Origin: Limonium bicolor
Lineage: Eukaryota; Streptophyta; Magnoliopsida; Caryophyllales; Plumbaginaceae
NCBI GenBank assembly: GCA_023374045.1
Contig: CM041779.1
Coordinates: 148,553,485 to 148,617,484 of the forward strand
DNA length: 64,000 nt
Direction: 5' to 3'
The position numbers and the translations under genes were made by a program. How positions within the stretch are numbered: position 1 is the first letter of the stretch; every line of letters starts with the position of its first letter. Positions 1-12,774 of this stretch are shown piece after piece. Under the pieces are notes generated by a model. It saw nothing but the letters and a program-made list of their open reading frames with translations, was not told the DNA's origin and ran no database searches.

Positions 1-1748
1 TCTAGGGTTAAAACCGGTGAAGCGTAAGATGGAATCCGCAAGAGGAGGAGCAACCCCTCCAAGGAATAGATCGGATTTAGCAGGGTTAAGGTTTAGCCCC
101 GAAGCTTTAGAAAAGAGCTCGACTTTATCGAGCATGAGAGAGATCGATGCATGGTCTCCTCTACATAATAACAAGGCATCATCAGCGAATAAGAGATGGG
201 AGAGGCGAAGAGAGGTACAAGATGGATGGAAACAGAACCCGGAGGTAAGGGGAAGCTGGTCGAGGAGGCGGGAAAGCATGTCCATAACCATCACGAATAG
301 GTAGGGGGATAATGGGTCTCCCTGACGCAGCCCCCTCTTACCTTTGAAGAATCTAGAGGGGGAACCATTAATGTTGATCGAGTAGGAAGCAGAAGTGACA
401 CATTGCATGATCCAGTAACTAAACCTAGGGGGAAAGTTTAGGAAGGAAAGGGTGTCCTGGAGGAAGGTCCAGTCGACCGTGTCAAAAGCTTTCCTAATGT
501 CCATCTTCATCATGCATCTAGGGGAAATGTGGGCCCTTTGGTAGTTCTTCATCAAACAGGAGCAGAGCTGGATGTTATCAGAAATAAGGCGCCCTTTGAT
601 AAAAGCACCTTGGTTCTTGCTTACAAGAGAAGGGAAAACGCCCTTCAATCTTTTGGCAAGGATTTTGCTGATGATCTAATAAAGGGTGTTGCAACAGGAG
701 ATGGGCCTATAGTCCCCGGGGGAGGAGGCAGCATCAGTTTTGGGGATAAGAGAAATAAGAGTGGTGTTAATCTCACGGAGGAGTCTGCCACTGTGGAAGA
801 AACCTTTGATTCCTTGGCAGATGTCCTCCCCAACGATATCCCATGATGCTTTAAAAAATTTGGCTGTGAAGCCGTCTGGGCCAGGGGCTTTATCGTCTTT
901 TATAGAGAAGAGAGCCCGCTTAATGTCTTTAGAATCGATGGGTCGGATTAAAGAGGCCCAAAGGGAGCAATCAAGGGTTCTCGTGTTCTCAAGGTTGAAG
1001 TCCGCTAGGGAGTGGGGGGGACATGCGTGCCAAGGGAGCACTAGAAATAGGAGACAAGGCACTCTTCAATATCGTTAGGGGCATTTAGGACCTCTCCACG
1101 ATCATTGGTAATGGAAGCTATGGAGTTCTTGTTTCTTCTTTCTTTAATAGCTCTATGGAAAAAAGATGTGTTAGAATCAGCATACTTGAGCCAGCGGGTT
1201 TAGTTGGCGAAGAAACAAGAGCTCGTGTTTGTCCCGCATGAGGAGCTTATGCCTCAGGCATTTTTCGTTGGAGATAAGAGTCGGGTTCTAGGGGTCAGAG
1301 TCCAATTTCAATTGGGTGTCCATAAGATCGTCCCTGATAGTTTGGCCTTTAGCCTCAAGGGATCCATATTCCGTCCTATGAAGGGAGGAAAGGCTAGATT
1401 TAAGGAGCTTGAGCCTTCTGGTAATGGTGAAAAGGCGGCTGCCTAGGTATGGAGTATCCCAGGCTTCACGAACAAGCGAGAGAAAAGAGGGGTCTCTAGC
1501 CCAGAGATTGAGAAATTCAAAACTCCTTTTGCAAGGTCTAGGGTGGCGGAGGGTAGTACGCATAGGACTGTGGTCCGACACAAGGGGGGGGGGGGGGGAA
1601 GGAGGATAGCTGTTAGGGAAGGCCAAAATCCAGTCCACATTAACAAGGACACGGTCAATTTTACTGTGGACACGGCTGTGATCAGATTGGTTGTTCCACC
1701 AAGTGAAGAAACGCCCGTAGTAGCGGAGGTCTTGAAGCTCGGCCCTTT
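1..1748 (-). pseudogene. LINE ORF2, endonuclease end and reverse transcriptase
   Basis: Reading leftward on the minus strand: the endonuclease tail with a FFTWWNN block near 1695-1715 and an SDHSP motif near 1563-1580, then a linker, then reverse transcriptase. The RT shows KAPGPDGF near 871-893, a PGDYRPI block near 700-720, a KNQGAFIKGRLISDN block near 570-620, an MKMDIRKAFDTVDW block near 480-510 and the catalytic FADD near 177-188. This order is typical of plant L1 ORF2 proteins, which copy RNA at a nicked genomic site. The frame shifts between blocks, and a long G run near 1584-1597 interrupts it. The C-terminal part continues past base 1. Confidence 0.9.
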
Positions 1749-4028
1749 TGTAACACCCCTCTCAAATTAACATGTAATAGTCACTCACGTCAACAGATAA
1801 ATAAGGCGTCTTACAGCGGAAAAGTAAATAACGACATTAAACTCACTCGGGTGTCACCTGCCGTTACTCGCCCATGCGAATAACGAGGCAGAACTAAATC
1901 AAACAACTAAAAATACACATCATTACTAAACCACTGTGATAACGAGATAACCCTATACATCATACTAAGTCCACATCTAATACAGTAGACAAGTGAGCAT
2001 CTATTTCAAATCCCAGGTAAATGTAACATTACCATCACACGTCTACAGCCTGGTATCGTTATACAATAAATTCCTTACACAATACTTGTAGTAATCCTAT
2101 CTACCCTGTTCCCGCACTTCGGCTTCAACGTAGATCAACAACCTGCACAAATAGTGTAGTCTCAGCGATAGACGCTGAGTATGCCGGATCTGGACCCTAT
2201 TGGTCACTTGTCATTTTTAACCGTCTTGATATTAGATTGATTTCATGCTTTGTCATTTTACAGATATAATAAATACTGTAACAACATGCATGATCATATA
2301 ATCATTCATCCAATCAAATAGTCACTTATCAACATACACAACAATCACACATCACATAACACGATGGCATTAATAATTCATACGCCGCATTTTATCATCA
2401 TCATATATTACAACATTCGGCCCCCCGGGCTCTCACATATCATTTGTTTAGTTAGAACTGTCGGGCGTCAGTTAGGACAACCGAAACATACTCACTTGGA
2501 CAGTAGTCCCACGTACACAAGGTGCTCACTGCCCTGATCATCCGAAGACTCTGGGACTAATTCACTTTGCCTTTGTAAAGGCGTCCATTTAGGTGGCCAA
2601 GGGCCTGGTGCCAACGGTAGCACACTCCGCCTGACGATCTATGTAGGCTCGTTCAGGATTAACTAGGGTAGACCCGATACGGGATAACCCAAGAGATCTC
2701 TACGCGCGACCAGCAGCTAGTGACTGTCTGGATTAAGATACATCATCACATTCATTAACTTTCCACTGTTAGCTTTGTTAGTTAGATAGTCAGTTACAGT
2801 TTTAGTTTTGAAGCACATCACTTAATTTGTTGGCTGCCCTATGGGTCTTACGCATGCCTAGAATTATTCTAGGTAGTATTCACATTCGAGTCAAAGCTCT
2901 AGGGACCGACAATGTCGTGTCCCGTTCCTAAGTATTTTACTTAGGTTATAACTACATACTTGTAATACTTAGCGTATTAGGTCAGACAACAGTGGTCACA
3001 ACACACATTTCGCATATGTAGTTTTATATAAGTCGATCTATAGTCGACATAGTATTAGTCCCGTAGGACGTTCGTGCATAAATAAATAATGCAGTGAACA
3101 TAACTACACATCACACACATAAATCACATACATACATTCACAAGTTATTTATCAAACAAATCCGAGCCCGAGGAATTCCTCAGGACAACTCGGATCAAAT
3201 CCCTTTACATACCGTACACCGTGGACCAAGGATGCGCAATATGGATCTCTAAGCTTCTCGAGCGCTTACGTCCGATAGGCGGTCTAACAATACGAAGAAT
3301 ACTAAATGTCAATCCACATGACAATACGATTCGGTATTCACGAATAACGCCAGTAACCCCGGTTTTACACCCCGAACTTTCAATTGTTAATAGTTAAGGT
3401 ATCGTTATCTTTAAAAACTCTTTACTCATAGTATGTATTAATATACAGTTTACGAGGACGTCGGTTTTTATTCGAACGTCGTGGCTTACGTTTTTAAACG
3501 TAGGAATTATATTTCCTATCCCATAGTATTTTTAAACGTTACGCCTGATACAAAATTGTTCGTTCTCGTATCATTACTTCAACTGTTGCATCGCATGCAT
3601 GGGTATTGTTATAACCTTTAGTTGCATGTATGGGTACATTTATAACCTATGGTTGTTTGCATTCCTTGCAACGTTAGTTTATACTACATAGCATAATACT
3701 ATTCTCTAACATACCTTATATTATACAACTTCCCAATTATGTGACAAATTGTATTATTTAAAACCTTATGAATTGTAGTATAATTATACTAAAAGTCAAT
3801 GTTCATTATATTATTATATGGTTTGTAATCCTATATATGTGCATGTTATTTGCGCCGGTTTGCATATTTGTAATATTGTACAGTGATTTCTTAATGTAAC
3901 ACGAAGCCTTATATTAGGTGCTGTTCATTCCTCACCCAAAGGTTTATTTAACCTTCTAAAAATCATATATTAACCATAGTATTTATGTCATTGTATACTA
4001 TATTTTATATCTTCATTTGATATATATA

Positions 4029-4038
4029 ATGTATATAC

Positions 4039-4087
<49 letters not shown>
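4029..4087. repeat. (AT)n(GT)n microsatellite in 3' LTR
   Basis: An alternating AT run passes into a GT run. The equivalent tract at 15906-15968 in the other LTR has a longer AT part and a shorter GT part, so the locus has changed length since insertion. Confidence 0.9.
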
Positions 4088-4089
<2 letters not shown>

Positions 4090-5739
4090 AGTATGCTAGC
4101 TTTTATAACTATGCTTTTGACCACATAACAATATTTAGTTTCACATTTACATCCTGGATCACATCGTATGATATTTTATACATCATTAGTTTATAACATA
4201 TAGTAGTTTACTATAATTTATGTACCGAGAATGACATATTACAATACACTATTACTTCTTTATACATAATCCTCTTTTATACAATATAGTCACACAACTT
4301 ATACCATGTTATAATACCTGTTTATATAATAAAACGTTGTAATAGGATATAACCTATAGTTTTGTAATATTTCCCCTTAATTGCCAGATAGGATATTTAA
4401 TCTTTCATTTCCTTTCAAACCCCCACACTTTATTATTATTACGATTTCACCACAATTTTATAACATTATAACTCACCATATATATTATAGCATTTGAATT
4501 ATAGTATGTATACTATAGTTCAAATTTCCGAAGAATACAAACAAACCCTTAGGTTCTGTTTTTATTTGTTTAACCCTTAACTTCCCATATTTATGCTTCT
4601 ACCACAAATCTCATAAATTTTTTATATATCATCATGTTATTTCATTCCAAAATTATATTAGTTATAACTATAGTTTGTATATGTTATTTTCTTAATATTA
4701 TCGAACAACCCATAACTGTTTGGTATTTTTCTTTTCCCAGCCACTATTCTTTTCTTATTTACATCTTGCCCCAAATTTATACTATATACTTTCATATGTC
4801 ACAAAAATCATATATTATACTCTTTTATCAATATACCCCTTTACATAACTCCAAAAATTCCCAAATTTCATACTTAGGATATAAATCACATATTAACCAA
4901 ACTACACCTCTACTTTTCGGTATTTACGTTTTATACCCCATAAGTTTTATAATTCAACATTCCACTTATAATGTTAACATAAGTTCATAAATTAATTATT
5001 TATGATATTAAATTTGGTCAAACCTCCTAATATGGTCTATGTTGACCCAATAACTTTCAGTTTGACCAGAAGTTTATGTATTGCGGTTTTGACCACACTT
5101 TCTCAAAAATTACCATTTGACCCCCATATTTTATTAAACCCAATAAGATTCATAGAATATCCCTTTTAACATATAGTTTTCGATTTTATTTATATTCAGT
5201 CTCTAAAATTTATTTAAATTGCAACTCAACTCCGAATTATTTCGGTAATATATATTTTGTTCTGAATTCACTTTAAATTCATTTTTAGCTTAACATAGCA
5301 ACTAAATTAAATGGCCTAAAATGCTTGGCCTTGTTACATTAATTAACATAGAATATAATTACACATAAATGTCATAAAACAATGTATGTTTACGGCTGAT
5401 AGTATAGATTCCTTTAATATTTTTCTAAAATTATTTAATTACTCCCCATGACATAATATGTCCTCTCAACCTTATATTACCAACTAAAAATGTTATAAAA
5501 CATTATATCACTTAGTTAAGCTATTCCAAGCTCTGTTCACTCACGGCTTGTATTTAATGTAATCAAATAACATATAGACTTTATCATGTATTAAGTTTAG
5601 TATACTTACCATGTTTTCAAGTAATCCAAACTAGCCAAAGCTCTCCAAGGCTCACGGTTTGTAAGGCATAACTCTACGCTTCTCCTCTTATCTTGATGGG
5701 GTACTTGGGAGTGGTTCACGCCTTGGTTTAGAGCTGGTT

Positions 5740-6700
5740 TCATGGCCTACTCCCGCCTGTTTTTCCAGGGCAAAACAAGTGCTAAGCTATTGCTTATAGC
5801 AATATGTGCTCTCGGTAATACATGGAGGAAAAAGGCAAGTTTTTCCCTTACCCAAAAACGGCACCACAAGGAGGTTCCTGTTTGGGTGTTGCTGCTATAC
5901 GACCTGGGCATTTGCCTTCTGTCTTTTTTTTCTACAAGAGGAGAGTAAAGTTTAAGCTAGGAAAGCTGAGCACACATTACCGGAAATAGAGGAGAAGAGA
6001 TGGTGACTTGTGTTTGGTTTTTACCGGGTCTCTGATGCTGGACACAAGGCATTTACGCCTGTTTTGTTTTGATGAACAACAGCGGTATTAATACTACTCA
6101 TCACAACAGGTACTATCGGTAGAACAAGGGAAATAGAGGAAGATTTTTCCTCACCTGAAGCATGGTTACCAGAGGGCGCTTGTATGGTTGTTGCGCCTGG
6201 TTTGGAAGGATAGAACAGGTGTTACACTACATTTATGTTAGTATACATTACCGGTAAGAACAGAGAGGAATGGTGGTAATTTTTTTTGTTACCAAAACTC
6301 GCGATCAAGAGGAGTCCTTTTCTGGGATTTTCGTTCCTTCACTAAGTGCTGGGAACCTCCTGGTTTCACCTGAAGGAAAACAACGAGATAAACAGAGAGA
6401 ACTGGAAATGTTTCACGGTAGTACAAGAAGGAATGGACATGATTTACTTCCTTACCGACATGGGCGTGGGTGCAGTTCCTTGGCTACTGCGCAAGGCATG
6501 GTTGTTTGCCCTCTGTCTTGTACGTGGCAAAAGACAGTGAATGAGCTGGGGATCCCTCTGGTTCGGTGCTTGGTGGAAACAGAAGGAGGATGGCTTATAT
6601 GGAGTCGGTAATGCTATCAGTATGAGGAAGAAGGATATGACTAGTTTTTTTTTTCTTCTTGCCGATGCTTGGTACAGCAAGGAGGTTGCATGAGTTCTGC
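5740..6700. repeat. Degenerate ~140-bp internal repeats of the LTR
   Basis: Related blocks near 5810, 5975, 6110 and 6245 share a GGTAA or TACCGG start, an AGAGGA purine core, a pyrimidine stretch such as TTTTTCC, and (in the first two) a GCATTTGCCT or GCATTTACGCCT end. Spacing is about 130-150 bp. The same series is in the other LTR near 17700-18600. I infer old tandem duplication within the LTR; the exact unit is uncertain. Confidence 0.4.
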
Positions 6701-6895
6701 TATGGCATGAACTAGGAGGTTTCTCCTCTGTTTTTGTACGAAGAATGCAGTGAACATGCTGGGGGAAACACTTGAAGAAGGTCGGTAGTACATAGTAGAA
6801 GGTTTGGGCTATTTTCGTGATTGTTTATCTTCCTCAGAGGAGAGTTACGTTGTATCCCTTCTCTTCTTCTATTTTCAGACGAGAACCCACTCGCA

Positions 6896-7246
6896 ATGGA
6901 TGGAGATGAAGCTCCTTGAGTGGATGTCGCCACCGTAGGGACCATGGACGTTCCAACCAGTTCACCTTGCTTTGATGCAGTAGCTGTGGAAGATAAGCAT
7001 TCGCTCATGGTGGGAGAAACAGCAAGGAGAAGCTGCGAGGCTTCTGGTTCTGGAATGATAGCATGCTTGGAGTCTTCGGTTGGAGAAGAAGAAGCTCTGA
7101 AGATTGGTGAAATTATCGACAATGCAGTAGAGGATGACAAGTCTGTTTACTCTGGAGAAGTTGTGGAGATCACTCTCCTCTCCTCTGCTGTTACATGTCG
7201 AGAAGCCATTCAATCTCACGCACAGACTGGCTTAGTTCACTGGTAA
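6896..7246 (+). other. Gene-like segment in the LTR, antisense to the element
   Basis: A pyrimidine tract ending TTTTCAG at 6872-6878 is followed by an ATG near 6896 and, after one in-frame stop, about 108 codons open to 7246. The residues include an acidic run, VGEEEALKIGEIIDNAVEDD. Codon composition looks more protein-like than the AT-rich LTR around it. The copy at 18789-19127 in the other LTR is broken by several indels. I recognise no family. It may be a captured exon or chance; the evidence is composition plus a splice-like acceptor only. Confidence 0.3.
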
Positions 7247-7965
7247 AAGAACGAGAATGAGTAAAAAGGAGGAAGGTGGTGTTATCCTCGGTTGAACTCA
7301 GCAGGAATACCGAGAGGACGAAAAGGAACCGGCTGAGATAGTGGTAGTAGGTATGAATTGGTAATGTGGTCCTGGTGGGAAGTTAGAGTAGTCGATTAAA
7401 CTGGTAAGAATTGTCGGATGGGACAAGAAGAGATGGGTTCATTAGCATATTATAAACAAAGTGTACCTTTTGTCATGTTAATGCATTGAGATGCTACTCC
7501 ACTTTTCGCTATTAGGTAACCGGCCACACCTTTCCATGTCCCTGTCGATCGGTAAGTAAGTAGTAGCAGTAGTAGGTCGGTACTTAGGCTTTGATTTACT
7601 AGTATATATATTATATGTTCATGTATGTCATGGGGTGTTCATATTGGATATGTGAATTCGGTGGTAGCAGGTTGTGCAAGTGAGTGTGGTGGTCTCATTG
7701 GCAGGCGTCGGAAGCAGTACACCAAGGTAGAAAAAAAAGTATGTTTAGCTACTGATATAAAAGGACGTACTATAATGTTATCATAAGGCATAGGTTGAGT
7801 CATGTTCAGTTGTTTGGAGCCGGATAATAGGCTAGCTAGAATATTAATGAAACGGTGGTACATGGTCATAGCATAAGAAAGTTTGTCTTGTTGAGTCCAA
7901 GTCATCTATTGTACGTAGAATATAGTAGTCTACTTGTAATAATTCGTTGGGGTAAAATACTGAAT

Positions 7966-8036
7966 TTGAGCACAGCTCATCCGGTTAAAGCTTCGGGAAT
8001 GGTACGAGAGGTCTTGGGTTCAAATCCCGTCTAGAG
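7966..8036 (+). other. tRNA-like sequence in 3' LTR
   Basis: An A-box-like AGCTCATCCGGTTAAAGC is followed about 40 bases later by a B-box-like GGGTTCAAATCCC. The D-arm and T-arm resemble a plant tRNA, but the presumed acceptor strands do not pair, so a working tRNA is unlikely. It lies antisense to the element. A diverged copy is in the other LTR at 19845-19913. Confidence 0.55.
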
Positions 8037-8289
8037 CATGTTTGCTCACTTTTTTGTTTCAGCCTAACGTTATAATATTGTAACGTTGTGTATATGTACA
8101 TATATATGTACGTGACCGTATTAATGTGTAACGTCGTCATATTTTCGGACACGTATATGTTCGTACTAATTTAATTGTTCGTTCCCTCACAAGTTGTTAC
8201 GTGCTCGTAATAATGTAGACATTATTGTTTAGGCCATAATTTAATTGGTTATATATCCAATCCACATTTAATTAAGTAGGGGTATTTCG

Positions 8290-8306
8290 ATCTACCCCCC
8301 TTAAAA
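8290..8306 (-). other. Polypurine tract of the 18.4-kb element
   Basis: On the minus strand the sequence CTTTTTAAGGGGGGTAGA lies directly before the 3' LTR. Its position and purine run are those of the plus-strand primer of an LTR retrotransposon. It fixes the element's orientation together with the primer site at 13612-13623. Confidence 0.8.
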
Positions 8307-8734
8307 AGACTTCGTCCCGAAGTCACTTTACTTAATTAGGTGTATTAATAGCTACCCATATAATCCCATAATAAATATCTATGTGATATTTCATTTACGC
8401 ATATCGTGTTGTGCTAATACCGCACATGGCCCTCAATTGTGGCGTTAATTCAAACATATATGGATATAGGTGATCCATCAGCACCATCATTTCCTATCAG
8501 TTCTACCAATCCTGACAACCTCCCCGAGGTGTCATACCATATCATCGTTCCACATTTCGTATCTAATTATTCGTTTCTTATCTAAGCGGTACTCTAAGTA
8601 ATCAATCTACAAGGTACAACAATGTGTATATCACAGTATCATAAAGAAATTTCTACACCTGGGTGTAAACACGCCATTAAGTATTTCATGAAATTCATAC
8701 GTACAAATGCACATCTCACACAGCAAATCAACCA

Positions 8735-8852
8735 CGTACGCCCCGCGTACCAAACAACACCAACAAAATGAACAAACAACATCACAAACAACGTCCAACA
8801 ATCAACATCGTATGCCCCGCATACCCATAAACTATTGTATGCCCCGCATACG
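8735..8852. repeat. Three copies of GTAYGCCCCGCRTAC hairpin motif
   Basis: Copies at 8735-8750 (GTACGCCCCGCGTAC), 8810-8824 and 8838-8852 (both GTATGCCCCGCATAC). Each has five-base arms that pair around a CCCCG centre. The C-to-T change in the left arm is matched by G-to-A in the right arm, so pairing is kept. Confidence 0.6.
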
Positions 8853-8893
8853 AAATAACAGAATTTAGTGCAAACATGTGCACAGCCAAGAGG

Positions 8894-8911
8894 CTCTACC
8901 CCCCTTAAAAA
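8894..8911 (-). other. Second polypurine-like tract
   Basis: On the minus strand CTTTTTAAGGGGGGTAG recurs about 600 bp inside the tract that abuts the 3' LTR, matching it over 17 bases. It could be a second plus-strand priming site or the remains of a local duplication. Confidence 0.55.
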
Positions 8912-11900
8912 GGGTTACGCCCCCGTACCCCACAAGTATTCAACAGCCGCTCCACAAGGAGCGCTGGATACTTGGCTCTCATAGAGTTCTCTAACTCTCA
9001 TGCTGTGTTTTCACCTTTAGAGTAGATTATTCTCATGCCAGAGAGACTGGTATGACTCTAGCCTCTTCGGGCTCTTAAATATATAAAGGGTGAGGCACGT
9101 ACTTGTGCTCTCTCCCAAGTTCGTTCTAATGGGCCCACTCGCTCTGTATGAGGTGCAGACCCATGAATATAGGCTCAATTTCCCTCTTTCCATTACTGTG
9201 TATCCTCTTATTTGGATCACTAGCATACATTTGTGTGTCTTCTCCTACTGATATTTAGCTTGAGGTATAATGTGACATTGGCTCTTGTTAGTACTTGGTG
9301 CTCTTTGCACTTGTCTTTGTAATACCAAGACGTACCAGCCTACATGTCCACGTAGATGATGATTGTCATCCGTGTCTCCTGGTGGTTTTGTTCCAGAGTA
9401 ATACACTGTTGTAGTTCTTTGATACACACTCTTGTTGATATTCATTGCATCTTTCTGTATTTCTACTAGATTAATAATTGCACAAGTGCAATACCAAAAC
9501 ACTCAGTCCTACAGAGTGCAGAGGCGTAAACTCTCAGCAGCTAATATCTAAAGAGTCAAACAGATAAGATGAGCGAATCATCATGTGAGTGGTACATTCT
9601 AAGTCCATTATTCCTTCTTAAGGTATCTGCTAGCATTTAGCTTGTCTCTTATCATTGCGTAGTCATGCGTTTATGTTTACATCATCTGGTAGGTTTCCTC
9701 TGGATTGCAAGAACTTGCATGATCCTTATGAGGGTTCTACGTATTATTCATCCATATAGTGGTTTCTTGTTTCTGTCATCTGCCTCGTCATCTTCGAAGG
9801 GTCTCCTTGTCTTCACTGTGTGTTGACCGCTATTCTGTGTTGTAGGTTCTTGGTTTCTCTAGCCCGTTGGTTAACTGTGGCTCTTCTCGTCCATCTTCGA
9901 GGTAATCTGCATCACTGTCCGTAGTACGGAGTTGACTACTTCTCGTGTTCCTAACACTACTTGTCTACAAGCATGGGGTATCATACTGATACATTACTAC
10001 TTACCTGACTAACCTATAAATAAGTCTGTCAGGCCCACATGCTCCTATCGGAGTGCGGTCGTCCCATGTCTCGTTTAGTAAACTGGTAGCGTCCATCACA
10101 CGACTTTTGTGAAGTATTCTATTGTCAATCTCCCTTTTGATGGATGTCCTTGTTGTAGTTTGATGTTGATTGGTCTGTAATGTTGGTTATCTTGTCGTAG
10201 ATTCTAATGTTCTAGCAGTATGGTGGTAAGGTGGTTGGAACATTATTTTTGTTCCCTGGACTCATGTCCTTAGTAACATATTAGTGGTAGCACTTGGTCG
10301 CTAACCAGTTAAACGTTAAACGTTGATTCGTCTGTATGGTCGTAATCGGTTTACGTAATATTGGTGCTGAGGTAGCAATGTCAGTTCTCTCATCTCGATC
10401 TCCATGAGTACATACATAATTATTTCCTCCCGGTTTTAATCATTATCACATCGTAGCTATACTTCCCGATACGGCGTAGGGTAAGTTCTCATACTTGGGT
10501 ATTTATATGCGTTCTCTCTCCCATTTAATTGGGTGTATTGTAGATTGTATGATTGCTTGAGCAATTTGGCTCTTCACTTCCCAACCATTATGAGTTGTTT
10601 TTACAAATATTATAAGTGAATCCTTGTATGCCACTTCTCATAAGATCAGGTTTGTCCATTAGGACTAAACATTTATCACTATTAGTGATTTGCATTACAT
10701 GCTGGTATATACTCCTGGTATTCAGCTAGTAAGTAATGTCTTGTTGTTACTTATTGTTTAGTGCTAGTTACTTGTGACTGCAGTTATTTATTTTTTTCCA
10801 AGGGCGCGGCTTGGCGCCTGCAAGTTATTCATCATTGTTATTCATTTTGCTTACGGTATGTACCGTAGCTCCCTTGTTTCATTATATTGCCTTTGATCTT
10901 GCTATTTTAGTAATATACCTGGAAAGGTAATTGGAGTCGGTGTTCCCGGTCTCCTGAGCTTATGCCTCTTATTTGTACATTAGGTACGTGCGTACTCGCG
11001 CTATTTAGCGTTTGGTTAAGTGTTTGCCATTGTTTTAATTGAACATTCGTTCATCACTGATAGTCGTCACAACAGTGAACGACATGTTTTAATATATCTA
11101 TACTTATCATTTTCACATGGTCGGATGCCAATGGCGGTAGCCATTCTTCCACTTAAGACTTGTTTCATAATCGGTATGCTATTGATAATACATATGGAAC
11201 TTAATCTTGACGTTGATCACTTTTAATTGTACATAATCATACATGGCACTCCTTGGTAAGGATAGTGCTCCGAGGTGGTAATTATTCATGTGTTCAGTGT
11301 TAATTCGCGCTCATTATTATGAAGGTACTGGTAATGTCCGTATTACGGTAGAATTGTTCTTTTCACTCTTGGTCCATCTGTGGACTGATACGTTTTACCA
11401 ACTCTCTTGTGTCATCACAGGTTGGCGTATACGTACGTATCGTAGTGACTAAAGTTACATTTATTACAAGGCTAAAATGTTATACGTATATATGTATAAC
11501 ATTTTTATTTAATATGTGGCAATTGTAATCATGGAAAAATATTAGGAGTTGATGAAATAAGATTTGGTGTATATGCCTTTTGGCAATAATATAGTTTTTA
11601 TTAAAGTATGGGTTTATATATTTAATATAAAATGGAATTTATAACCTAAGGTTAGTATAAAATAAAACCTTAGGAATTTTAAATATATGTCCTGAAATGT
11701 GACAAGATATTAAGATAAGTCCTTAATATAAGTTGCATAATATAATGCATCAAATCGAATAATCATCTTACATTAAGATGATGATGAAAGTGTGACATAA
11801 GATATAAGAGAATAAATCATGAGATATAAATGTAAGTGAATAAATATATAAATACTGCGCATACGATATAGTTGGAAACTGTATGACAGCGATCGTTATA

Positions 11901-12774
11901 CGATCGTATTCTCTTCATAGTTTTATTTGTATGATTTAATATATATACAACGTAACTGTCAATCGCAAGTTTCCTCTGCTAGTTGTTTGTAACTAAGATA
12001 CTGCAGTTTTGTTTATCCTTACTATAATTAATGTTGGAAACTTGTGAAGAGTTTCAGGAGTCATACGACTCTGGTGTGATCAGCACCAGTGTTGCACTAA
12101 CCTTTCACCCCAATTTGTGGTTGGTTTTCCCTTGATCCCCGGGAATCAGGTTTCACCGTCCACTCCCAATTCAGCCATTTAATGGTTTGATAATCAAATT
12201 ATGTTATCTTGGCTCCTAAGCCTGTGTCATTTGATTCCTTCTAGTTTAGTAGTTATAATTTGTTATGGGCTGGTGTGCCATTTTCATTGCGTTATTCGGA
12301 CTCGTCGGGTCCTTCAGAGGTTGTAGGCCTCGTATCTTAGTGGTTTATTGTAACAATTGTAGTTATGTAGTTTATACTAGAGGTGTACAATTGTTTGGTG
12401 ATTGTTGGTAGCCATGGTGTCGTACCATGGGTCTACGCAGTTTACAGTATTCGTTTGTACGATAATAGCAGTGGTAACTGCAGTAGTAATTGTTTGCAAC
12501 ACTTGCAGTAGCAAGTGCGCGGGGTAGACGAAATTACTGGTACATTGTTTAAATCAGCGCTTGCAGTGGCAAGCGCGCCTTGCAAGTAGAGTTGTCGGTT
12601 TCCGACTTGTTTGCCTCACTTCTGCATTGGTTGTTTAAGCACTGTTAGAGTGATTGTTCATGAATAAGACGGTATTTGGATTTGGGAAATTTTCCTGACC
12701 ACATTGTCATTAGAATAGTCAAGTCCTCCCTCACATTAGGTTCATAATAATGTAAACGTTTGGACTTTGTCTCC

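Larger units (their letters stand above)
1749..8289 (-). repeat. 3' LTR of the 18.4-kb element (6541 bp)
   Basis: It aligns end to end with 13628-20165. On the plus strand it begins TGTAACACCCC and ends GGGGTATTTC followed by G where the other copy has A, so the terminal dinucleotide of this copy is mutated. The segment 3400-5640 is very AT-rich and 5740-7260 is more GC-balanced and purine-rich. Short reading frames inside it are mostly shared, broken, with the other LTR. I see no protein family. Confidence 0.9.

Noticed and set aside
1..1770. Plus-strand frames over the LINE segment as host genes
   Set aside because: They are shadows of the minus-strand reverse transcriptase, whose motifs are unambiguous.
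7966..8036. A functional tRNA gene in the long LTR
   Set aside because: A and B boxes are present but the acceptor strands do not pair, and the second copy has further indels.
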